Source of the DNA: Candidatus Methylomirabilota bacterium
GTDB taxonomy: Bacteria > Methylomirabilota > Methylomirabilia > Methylomirabilales > Methylomirabilaceae
Assembly (NCBI GenBank): GCA_028869615.1
Contig: JAGWRQ010000129.1
Coordinates: 1 to 6,150 of the forward strand
Direction: 5' to 3'
Length of the DNA: 6,150 nt
Under the pieces are notes generated by a model. That model was given only the letters and a program-made list of their open reading frames with translations. It was not told where the DNA came from and searched no databases. This document shows, piece after piece, positions 1-5,212 of this stretch (its first letter is position 1; every line of letters begins with the position of its first letter). The position numbers and the translations under genes are program-made.

Positions 1-28
1 CGCGGTGAGGGGTAGAGCAGAGGAGAGG

Positions 29-562
29 GTGGGGATATTGTCTGACAAGATCTTGTCGAGGATTGTGGGCGTTGCGGGACTGGTGGGGCTATTGCTGCTG
101 TCAGGGTGTGAGCTCCTCCCGGCTGAGTTTAGGTCGGTCAAATCACCGATCAGGCTGTCTCCGCTTAAGCATGAGGTGACGGTTCAACCGGCCCATGGGA
201 TGGGTCCTGCGCCGTTTAAGATTGATCAAGCAAGGGCCGGGTCAGTCGAGGTGCAACTCACTCTTTCCAATCCGACCACCTCGACGATTCGGATAGTCTG
301 GACAGAGGGGACCTTCATTACGGCAGATAGTATTGTGTACTCGATCGGGGTGAAAACCGATCGAGACGGGTCGTCAACGGAGCCCACGATCATTGAGGCC
401 AACAGCACGATCCGAGTGACGGTCATTGCCCTCGCTAAAGACCGCAAGCCGGTGACGTCGGGAGACAAGTCGGTTGAGGCGCCTTATCGGGTGGGGCTCA
501 AGCTCACTGCTGAGCATGTGCTTGAACGGTGGAAGGGCACAGTGTGGATCTTTGTCCTGTGA
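29..562 (+). CDS. small lipoprotein of unknown function
   Basis: The product is a secreted lipoprotein of about 177 residues, counted from GTG 29. The N-terminus has Lys and Arg, then a Val/Leu/Gly-rich hydrophobic stretch ending in the lipobox LLSGC, with the lipidated Cys at residue 27 (codon 107-109). The mature part of about 150 residues has no recognised catalytic motif. Alternating hydrophobic segments around residues 70-150 and an NPTTSTIRI-type segment suggest a beta-sandwich domain (inference). The frame is open to base 5 (GTG) and may continue upstream. GTG 29 has GAGG at 20-23, five bases before it; TTG 38 has GAGAGGG about eight bases before it and gives an equally good signal peptide. 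The exact start is therefore uncertain by a few codons. It lies 49 bases upstream of the cytochrome gene on the same strand. I do not recognise the family. Confidence 0.75.
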   Translation: MGILSDKILSRIVGVAGLVGLLLLSGCELLPAEFRSVKSPIRLSPLKHEVTVQPAHGMGPAPFKIDQARAGSVEVQLTLSNPTTSTIRIVWTEGTFITADSIVYSIGVKTDRDGSSTEPTIIEANSTIRVTVIALAKDRKPVTSGDKSVEAPYRVGLKLTAEHVLERWKGTVWIFVL

Positions 563-596
563 GTCATGTTCGTAACGAAGAGATGTCCTGGGCGTG

Positions 597-604
597 GGAG
601 GGAG
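597..604 (+). promoter_or_regulatory. ribosome binding site deciding the cytochrome start
   Basis: The purine run GGAGGGAG ends seven bases before ATG 612. This favours ATG 612 over the in-frame GTG at 594, which lies upstream of the Shine-Dalgarno sequence and would leave it inside the coding region. Confidence 0.6.
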
Positions 605-611
605 CGAGACA

Positions 612-1241
612 ATGCGGGTAATGGGGAGAGCGGTGGGGCGCACAGTGCGAGGTGCGAAGCTCGTTGGGCGCTCTGTTCTCAAAAGCGGGGTATGGATATG
701 GGGAGCTGTTCTGACGTGTAGTTTTCTCTTATTCTGGATCGTGAATGGGTGGAGCGATGAACCCCTGCAGACGGGTGGACATCACCATCACCCGGTGGTG
801 ACGCCCCCGCAGAAGAACGTGCAACCAAGTGCTGCAGTAAAGCAACAGCCTCGTCTTGCGATACCCAAGGGGTGGCGTTTTACCATACCGGCCGGCGATC
901 ATCACGCCGGACGCCAAATTTTTGCCGACTTTGAATGTTTTAAGTGTCATGAAGTTGCCGGCGAGGACTTTCCTGCACCTAAAGCCGAACAGGGCGATGT
1001 GGGGCCTGCTCTCTCGGGGATGGGGGCGATGCATCCCGCAGAGTATTTCCTCGAGACGATGATCGACCCGAATGCCTCCGTGGCCTGGCGGATCAAGCAC
1101 CACAAGGATGAAGACAAAGGGTATCTCGGCGCTGACGGCAAGACAAAGATGCCCAGTTACAACGATACGATGACAGTCCAGCAACTTATCGATCTGGTGG
1201 CCTATCTGAAGAGTTTGACTGAGGGCGGGCATCGGCATTGA
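612..1241 (+). CDS. membrane-anchored monohaem c-type cytochrome with histidine clusters
   Basis: This 209-residue protein is a class I-like cytochrome c, an electron carrier facing the periplasm. An Arg/Lys-rich N-terminus (residues 2-24) precedes one hydrophobic helix at about 26-47, which predicts an uncleaved anchor with the remainder outside. A histidine- and proline-rich linker (GGHHHHP, His57-60) leads into a haem domain with one CFKCH site (Cys109, Cys112, His113). The likely distal axial ligand is Met180 in KMPSY, followed by the final helix QQLIDLVAYLKSL. Phrases such as PKGWRFTIPAGD before the haem and GEDFPAP after it match my recollection of soluble and anchored cytochromes from nitrifier and methane-oxidiser relatives. 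More His residues lie at GDHHAG, KHHKD and the C-terminal GGHRH. No oxidase or reductase gene is adjacent, so the redox partner is unknown. The gene sits seven bases before the methyltransferase gene. Confidence 0.88.
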   Translation: MRVMGRAVGRTVRGAKLVGRSVLKSGVWIWGAVLTCSFLLFWIVNGWSDEPLQTGGHHHHPVVTPPQKNVQPSAAVKQQPRLAIPKGWRFTIPAGDHHAGRQIFADFECFKCHEVAGEDFPAPKAEQGDVGPALSGMGAMHPAEYFLETMIDPNASVAWRIKHHKDEDKGYLGADGKTKMPSYNDTMTVQQLIDLVAYLKSLTEGGHRH

Positions 1242-1248
1242 GGGCGGT

Positions 1249-1959
1249 GTGAGACGCAACGTGCGGGATGCGAGGGGCGACCTGTACCGGAAGCAGCAGC
1301 GCTTCTTTGCGCAGGTCTACGAGTCCGGTCATCCGACACCGTGGCCTTCCACTGAACCGACGCCGGCTGTCAGCCGATTGGCGCATCTGCTGAAGCGGCA
1401 CAAAGCGCGTAGTCGGGTACTCGACTTGGGTTGTGGCGAGGGACGGCATACGCTACTCTTCGCCAGGGCCGGACTATTTACGGTTGGCCTTGACTATCTG
1501 GCTACGCCCCTCAAAACGGTTGCGCAACGGGCACAAGAGCAACAACTGACTCCACGGATCGAGCTCCTGCTGGGCGATGCGCTCATGCCGCCTTTGAAGC
1601 CGGGTAGTTTTGACGCGCTGGTGGACAGCGGGGTATTCCATCACCTCAGGAAGGCCGATTGGCCGGCCTACTTCAACCGTGTGCTGGGCCTGGTAAAGCC
1701 TGGGGGGTGCTTTCACCTGACGGTCTTCAGTACCAAGTTCAAACATTATCCCGGCGAGCGGCGGACACGCAACTGGTCCGTCCACCGCAACCACTATGAC
1801 CGTTTCTTCGCCAAGTGCGACTTCACCGAAATCTTTAGCAGGCGGTGTGAGATCCTGGCGATCGAAGAGGAGCGCGCGGGGCTGAACGGCTTCTTTCACG
1901 TTCTCATGCGGACGCGTCCACCTCATTGCAGGCGCGCCGATCAGGGTCGTCCGTGTTGA
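1249..1959 (+). CDS. class I SAM-dependent methyltransferase
   Basis: This 236-residue cytoplasmic protein has a Rossmann-type methyltransferase core. Motif I, VLDLGCGEGRH (residues 57-67), binds S-adenosylmethionine. Asp82, after the second strand, is placed to hold the ribose hydroxyls. GDA at 109-111 fits the adenine-contacting motif, and the motif IV region is FDALVDSGVFHHL (121-133). VKPGG at 149-153 precedes the fifth strand. This layout is that of the Methyltransf_11/25 (UbiE/TehB-like) group; the substrate cannot be read from sequence. The C-terminal third (about 165-225) is specific to this subgroup. The GTG start was chosen because GAGGG (1240-1244) sits just upstream and the gene follows the cytochrome stop by seven bases. 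GTG 1261 is an alternative with a weaker ribosome site. Its end overlaps the next gene by seven bases. Confidence 0.88.
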   Translation: MRRNVRDARGDLYRKQQRFFAQVYESGHPTPWPSTEPTPAVSRLAHLLKRHKARSRVLDLGCGEGRHTLLFARAGLFTVGLDYLATPLKTVAQRAQEQQLTPRIELLLGDALMPPLKPGSFDALVDSGVFHHLRKADWPAYFNRVLGLVKPGGCFHLTVFSTKFKHYPGERRTRNWSVHRNHYDRFFAKCDFTEIFSRRCEILAIEEERAGLNGFFHVLMRTRPPHCRRADQGRPC

Positions 1960-2726
1960 CATCCCGTCCTCGCCTGAGCCTCATGCTGGTCGTTGGTCTC
2001 TTTGTTCTACTTGGCATCGTACCCTTGGCGAATTTGCCTGCCGCCCTCGTCTCACCGACAAAGGCGGAAGCGGTACCTGAAGGCGGTATGGCCCTTGAGG
2101 ATCCTGAGATCCGTGGGATCCTCGCACAGCCGACCCTTCACCGGCAGATCCCACGCATCCGGTTCGCGAGTGATCGCCGAACCTACGAGTTTCTGGCCAG
2201 TCACCCGCCGCTTGCAAGTCAGCTTGCGAAGCGCCTACAACCACAGCTGGAAGGATATATCGTCACGCGGGTTGAGCAAGGCGTCTACACGATCGAAGAC
2301 GGCGGCGCCCTGCGAGGCGAAGCGAGGCTGATCGCAGCGACAGGCGATCAGCACATCTATCGGTTCCAGGGGGAGTTCCGATCCCTCGCAAATCTCCTCC
2401 ACTTTACCGGTCGGATGGTGGTGATCTTCCGCTATCGTGAGGTCCGGGACGGGAGCCGGTCCTACATAGACAGCGATCCGAACTTTTACCTGCGGATCGA
2501 TCACCTGTTTTTCCACGTCATCACGAAGCTCCTGTCGCCGGCTATTACATCGATTGTCGATCGGCGGGTCAAGATGATCGTTGAGGCGAGTCATAAGCTC
2601 TTCGATCAGATACGCACAGATCCCGACGGGCTCTATCGGCAGATGAGTACGTGGCCGGAGGTGCATCCAGAGGACTTGGAGGCATTCCGGCAGACCTTCC
2701 TCAGCAGGGGGGTGGCGATGCGATGA
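1953..2726 (+). CDS. exported protein of unknown family
   Basis: I do not recognise this 257-residue product. It begins with a typical Sec signal peptide: Arg residues near the start, a hydrophobic core at about 10-32, and a likely signal peptidase I site after AEA (residues 38-40). There is no lipobox. The mature part looks globular, with an alpha-helical N-terminal segment (about 72-100), a beta-rich centre (about 101-165, including YIVTRVEQGVYTI and FTGRMVVIFRYREV), and a helical end with a hydrophobic patch at about 183-204. No catalytic motif stands out. The central strands could form a lipid- or ligand-binding sheet (speculation). GTG 1953 or TTG 1956 is the likely start: AGGG lies at 1943-1946, and both fall in a GTGTTGA overlap with the methyltransferase stop. 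The frame stays open upstream to TTG 1926, but starting there would bury the signal peptide. It ends in an ATGA overlap with nagZ. Confidence 0.75.
   Translation: MLTSRPRLSLMLVVGLFVLLGIVPLANLPAALVSPTKAEAVPEGGMALEDPEIRGILAQPTLHRQIPRIRFASDRRTYEFLASHPPLASQLAKRLQPQLEGYIVTRVEQGVYTIEDGGALRGEARLIAATGDQHIYRFQGEFRSLANLLHFTGRMVVIFRYREVRDGSRSYIDSDPNFYLRIDHLFFHVITKLLSPAITSIVDRRVKMIVEASHKLFDQIRTDPDGLYRQMSTWPEVHPEDLEAFRQTFLSRGVAMR
2097..2123 (+). repeat. 8-bp perfect inverted repeat inside a coding region
   Basis: GAGGATCC at 2097-2104 is the exact reverse complement of GGATCCTC at 2116-2123, with an 11-base spacer. Two inner T-G wobbles could lengthen the stem in RNA. It lies early in the mature part of the exported protein gene. 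Chance is a fair explanation, because palindromic GATC words are common here. Confidence 0.4.
2327..2352 (+). repeat. 9-bp perfect inverted repeat inside a coding region
   Basis: GCTGATCGC at 2327-2335 is the exact reverse complement of GCGATCAGC at 2344-2352, with an 8-base loop. It is a GC-rich potential stem-loop about 220 bases after the first inverted repeat, in the same gene. It has no T-run after it and is not a terminator. Its function, if any, is unknown. Confidence 0.4.
2706..2715 (+). promoter_or_regulatory. ribosome binding site for nagZ
   Basis: The purine-rich run AGGGGGGTGG lies seven bases before ATG 2723, inside the end of the preceding gene. It supports the ATGA-overlap start over the in-frame upstream start at 2651. 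Confidence 0.5.
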
Positions 2727-3799
2727 CCCTGCGAGAGGCGATTGGTCAGCTCTTTATCCTTGGGTTTGAGGGGCATACGCCATCCAAGGCCCTTGAGACC
2801 TTCGTACGAGATCTCGCCCCTGGCGGCTTGATCCTGTTTGGACGCAATCTTGGCAGCCCGGAAGAGATCGCGGTGCTTACCGACGCCCTCCAAGCTGCCT
2901 CTTCGACGCCGCTCTTCTTGGCGATTGACCAGGAGGGCGGGAAGGTGGCTCGTCTGCAGGCCCCTTTCACGCGGTGGCCATCCGCCGAAACGGTCGGAGC
3001 GGCGGGCTCCGCAGAGCTGACCTATGCCATGGCCGCATCGATCGCCAGGGAGCTCGTGACGGTCGGGATCAACATGAACATGGCGCCGGTGCTCGATGTC
3101 CTGACGAATCCGGCGAATCCGGTCATGGCGGGCCGCACCTATGGCTCCGATCCGCATCGGGTGGCGGAGCATGGGATCGCCTTTTTCAGAGGGCTTGCGG
3201 ACCACGAAGTAGTGGCGGTCGGTAAGCACTTCCCGGGCCACGGTGATACCACGATTGACTCCCATCTGGCGCTGCCGGTGGTGCCGCACGATTCAGACAG
3301 ACTCTCAGCGGTCGAGCTTGTCCCATTCGCCACCGCGATCAGCGCAGGCATTCCGGCGCTGATGACGGCTCATCTTCTGGTGCCTGCTCTGGATCCGAAA
3401 CAGCCGGCTACTTTATCGCGACCGATCCTGACCGATCTGCTGCGAGAGCAGATAGGTTTCTGCGGTCTGGTCATCAGTGACGACCTCCTGATGCAGGGGA
3501 TCGCCGACAGTACGCCACCCGGTGAGGCGGCGGTGCGATGTCTCGATGCCGGGGGCGATCTCATGCTGATCTGCCAGGACGAGGCGGCGCAGCGGCAGGC
3601 GCTCCACGCGGTGACTGAAGCTGTGGAGACTGGGCGACTGTCTGAAGCGCGGGTGCGAGTTTCGTGTGACCGAATCGCCAAGGCGAAGGCGCAGTACCTG
3701 CGTCGCAAGCGGGCGGCGTCCGCCGAGGAGATCCGCGCGGTTGTAGGCTGTGACGCCCACCAGCGGCTGGCCGAGCGTCCGGCGCAGCGTCCGTCATGA
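2723..3799 (+). CDS. nagZ: beta-N-acetylhexosaminidase NagZ (GH3)
   Basis: NagZ removes non-reducing GlcNAc from GlcNAc-anhydroMurNAc (muro)peptides in the cytoplasm during peptidoglycan recycling. The 358-residue product is a single GH3 TIM-barrel domain without a signal peptide, close to the roughly 340 residues of Gram-negative NagZ. Family motifs are intact: AIDQEGGKVARLQ (67-79), APVLDV (121-126) followed by NPANPV and GRTYGSDP, and KHFPGHGDT (168-176) leading to DSH (179-181). In NagZ the Asp-His pair of DSH (Asp179, His181) serves as the general acid/base dyad. SDD (252-254) near ISDDLLMQGI carries the nucleophile, most likely Asp253. A short basic tail (about 325-358) follows the barrel. 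The start at ATG 2723 is favoured because residue 3 onward matches the family start (LREAIGQLFILGF), a purine-rich ribosome site precedes it, and the ATG forms an ATGA overlap with the previous stop. The gene ends in another ATGA overlap with the next gene. Confidence 0.96.
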   Translation: MTLREAIGQLFILGFEGHTPSKALETFVRDLAPGGLILFGRNLGSPEEIAVLTDALQAASSTPLFLAIDQEGGKVARLQAPFTRWPSAETVGAAGSAELTYAMAASIARELVTVGINMNMAPVLDVLTNPANPVMAGRTYGSDPHRVAEHGIAFFRGLADHEVVAVGKHFPGHGDTTIDSHLALPVVPHDSDRLSAVELVPFATAISAGIPALMTAHLLVPALDPKQPATLSRPILTDLLREQIGFCGLVISDDLLMQGIADSTPPGEAAVRCLDAGGDLMLICQDEAAQRQALHAVTEAVETGRLSEARVRVSCDRIAKAKAQYLRRKRAASAEEIRAVVGCDAHQRLAERPAQRPS

Positions 3800-4440
3800 A
3801 GCGTCTGAGCCGGCTGGTTGTCCCGCTTGTGGCATTGGTGCTTGCGGCATGCACTGCCGGTGCCGGACTACAACTTCTGTCGTCCCCCGATGAGAAGCTG
3901 CGCGTGGAGCAGAGCGCGCATAAGCTGGTGAAGGCGCTCCCCCCCAACGTGTCCAGGCGGTTGTTTACGTTCCAGATCGTGGACGATGATCGGGCCTCCG
4001 GATGGAATATTGCGCCGGGGCTCATCTACATCAGTCAGGCGGCGGCTCGTCATGCGTCCGACGATGAGTTGACCCAGTTCATCGCCCATAGCATGGGTCA
4101 CGACTTGCTGGCCCATCCCGTGACCGAAACGGACATCTCAGATGCTCGTCAGGCAGCGGAAATTGCCGCCGTTGTAGTGGTGCCTGGAGGGATCGTGTTA
4201 GCGGGGATCGCGGAAGGCTTCACGCGTGGCAGTGAGTATACTATCGCTCAGGAGATCGAGGCGGATCGCATCGGGCTGCGACTCTGGCTTCGCAGCGGTC
4301 AGACGTGCACGATGTGGATCTCGCTGCGCCAGGCCCAGAAGGCGCACGGCAAAGGTTGGCATGAGCCGATTAAGGACGTGGCCCCGCCCTTCGATGATCT
4401 CATTGCGACTGCCGTGGAGGAATGTGTGGGCCGACAGTAG
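3796..4440 (+). CDS. M48-type metallopeptidase-like lipoprotein lacking the catalytic Glu
   Basis: This 214-residue lipoprotein resembles periplasmic M48 peptidases such as the LoiP/BepA group. The signal peptide starts with KRLSR and ends in the lipobox VLAAC, with lipidated Cys19. The order of M48 elements is kept: a strand region with GLIYIS (75-80), DDEL (89-92), the metal-site helix (95-107), a hydrophobic segment (about 124-140), and EIEADRIG (153-160), where Glu153 fits the third zinc ligand of ExxAD. The active-site helix reads HSMGH (98-102) rather than HExxH. Both zinc histidines remain but the catalytic Glu is Ser99, encoded by AGC at 4090-4092. Proteolysis is therefore unlikely, although zinc binding may persist. 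It could act as a chaperone, scaffold or regulator (inference). The C-terminal part is short, with no TPR repeats. ATG 3796 overlaps the nagZ stop (ATGA) and lacks a clear ribosome site of its own, so it probably depends on nagZ translation. Confidence 0.82.
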   Translation: MKRLSRLVVPLVALVLAACTAGAGLQLLSSPDEKLRVEQSAHKLVKALPPNVSRRLFTFQIVDDDRASGWNIAPGLIYISQAAARHASDDELTQFIAHSMGHDLLAHPVTETDISDARQAAEIAAVVVVPGGIVLAGIAEGFTRGSEYTIAQEIEADRIGLRLWLRSGQTCTMWISLRQAQKAHGKGWHEPIKDVAPPFDDLIATAVEECVGRQ

Positions 4441-4486
4441 AGGCGCCGCTTACCGCGCCCGGTGCGACGTGCGAGTTGCAAGGTAG
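4441..4486. other. 46-base gap between convergent genes
   Basis: Two convergent transcription units meet here. The only structure seen is GGCGC (4442-4446) pairing with GCGCC (4455-4459) across an 8-base loop. No T-run follows on either strand, so it is not a convincing intrinsic terminator. Termination may be Rho-dependent or lie inside the opposing gene. Confidence 0.5.
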
Positions 4487-5212
4487 TCAGTGACGCGGGG
4501 ATGTGCCGGCTGCCTCAACGAGAGCTCGAAAAAGCGCGAGCTGTTCGGGGTGGCGGGCAACCATCCGCTCAGGGTGCCAGTGGACGGCGAGGAGAAATCG
4601 TCCGACGCCCTCAACCCCTTCGACGACCCCGTCAGGGGCTACGGCGTTGACCGTGAGGCCCGGCGCCAGCTCACGGATGATTTGGTGATGGGTACTGGTC
4701 ACGTGCAACTCCTGAACACCGAGCATCCCGGCGAGGCGAGAGCCTTCGATAATTGTCACCTGGTGGGCCGGCTCCCCGCGCCGCTCGCGAGGGCTCTGGT
4801 GGGTCGGGTCGGTCTCTTGCCGGTAAGAGAGGTCCTGGTAGAGGCTGCCGCCCATGGCCACGTTCAGAACCTGGAGCCCGCGACAGATTCCTAAGAGCGG
4901 CAGGTCACGGCTGCGAGCGGCGTGAACCAACTCCACTTCGAAGCGATCCCGCTCTTCATCGATCTCACCGCACTGTTCAAGGACGATCTGGCCGTAGAAG
5001 GAGGGATGGATGTCGGCCCCTCCGGTCAGGAGGAGCCCATCAATTGCGTCCAGGCATGCCTCGGCTAAGACAGGCTCCGCGTTAGTGATCGGCAGGATCA
5101 GCGGCAAGCCACCGGCCTCCAGGACGGCGCGAGGGTAGCCCTCCAGGATCGCCTCCCAGCGTTCGTCGCCATCCCAATGGTGCCAGCTCGTAATCCCGAT
5201 CCTCGGTCGCAT
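4487..5212 (-). CDS. gamma-glutamyl hydrolase, class I glutamine amidotransferase-like (peptidase C26, PuuD-like)
   Basis: This 241-residue cytoplasmic enzyme belongs to the family that hydrolyses gamma-glutamyl amide bonds, as PuuD does with gamma-Glu-GABA. The start RIGITSWHHW is typical of the family. LLLTGGADIHP (60-70) holds the oxyanion-side glycines. GICRG (108-112) is the nucleophile elbow with Cys110, and HWHPE (211-215) supplies the catalytic His213 and Glu215. The triad is complete and the length is normal. The region around STHHQ (173-177) also matches the family. The start is ATG at 5212, preceded on its strand by GGAAGG with an 8-base spacer. The stop of the upstream deacylase lies directly against this ATG, so the two are probably translated together. 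The natural substrate is unknown. The neighbouring D-aminoacylase and the nearby nagZ make a gamma-D-glutamyl cell-wall peptide worth considering (inference). Confidence 0.92.
   Translation of the reverse strand: MRPRIGITSWHHWDGDERWEAILEGYPRAVLEAGGLPLILPITNAEPVLAEACLDAIDGLLLTGGADIHPSFYGQIVLEQCGEIDEERDRFEVELVHAARSRDLPLLGICRGLQVLNVAMGGSLYQDLSYRQETDPTHQSPRERRGEPAHQVTIIEGSRLAGMLGVQELHVTSTHHQIIRELAPGLTVNAVAPDGVVEGVEGVGRFLLAVHWHPERMVARHPEQLALFRALVEAAGTSPRH

Noticed and set aside
569..579. Small inverted repeat TTCG-TAA-CGAA in the lipoprotein-cytochrome gap
   Set aside because: A four-base stem with a three-base loop is too short to call a site.
780..791. CATCACCATCAC resembling a vector-derived His tag
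   Set aside because: It encodes only four His in the middle of a natural gene with further His clusters, and no vector sequence surrounds it.
1956..1961. TTGACA resembling a -35 promoter box
   Set aside because: No TATAAT-like -10 appears at 16-18 bases downstream, and the hexamer sits at the gene overlap where coding constraints explain it.
2651..2722. Upstream extension of nagZ to an earlier start
   Set aside because: The extra 24 residues lie wholly within the preceding gene, do not resemble the family start, and the ATG at 2723 has a ribosome site and an ATGA overlap.
3105..3122. Short tandem repeat GAATCCGGC/GAATCCGGT
   Set aside because: It encodes the NPANPV segment, a normal NagZ family motif, so protein constraint explains it.
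4442..4459. Possible intrinsic terminator hairpin (GGCGC/GCGCC) between convergent genes
   Set aside because: The stem is only five pairs with an 8-base loop and no T-run on either strand.
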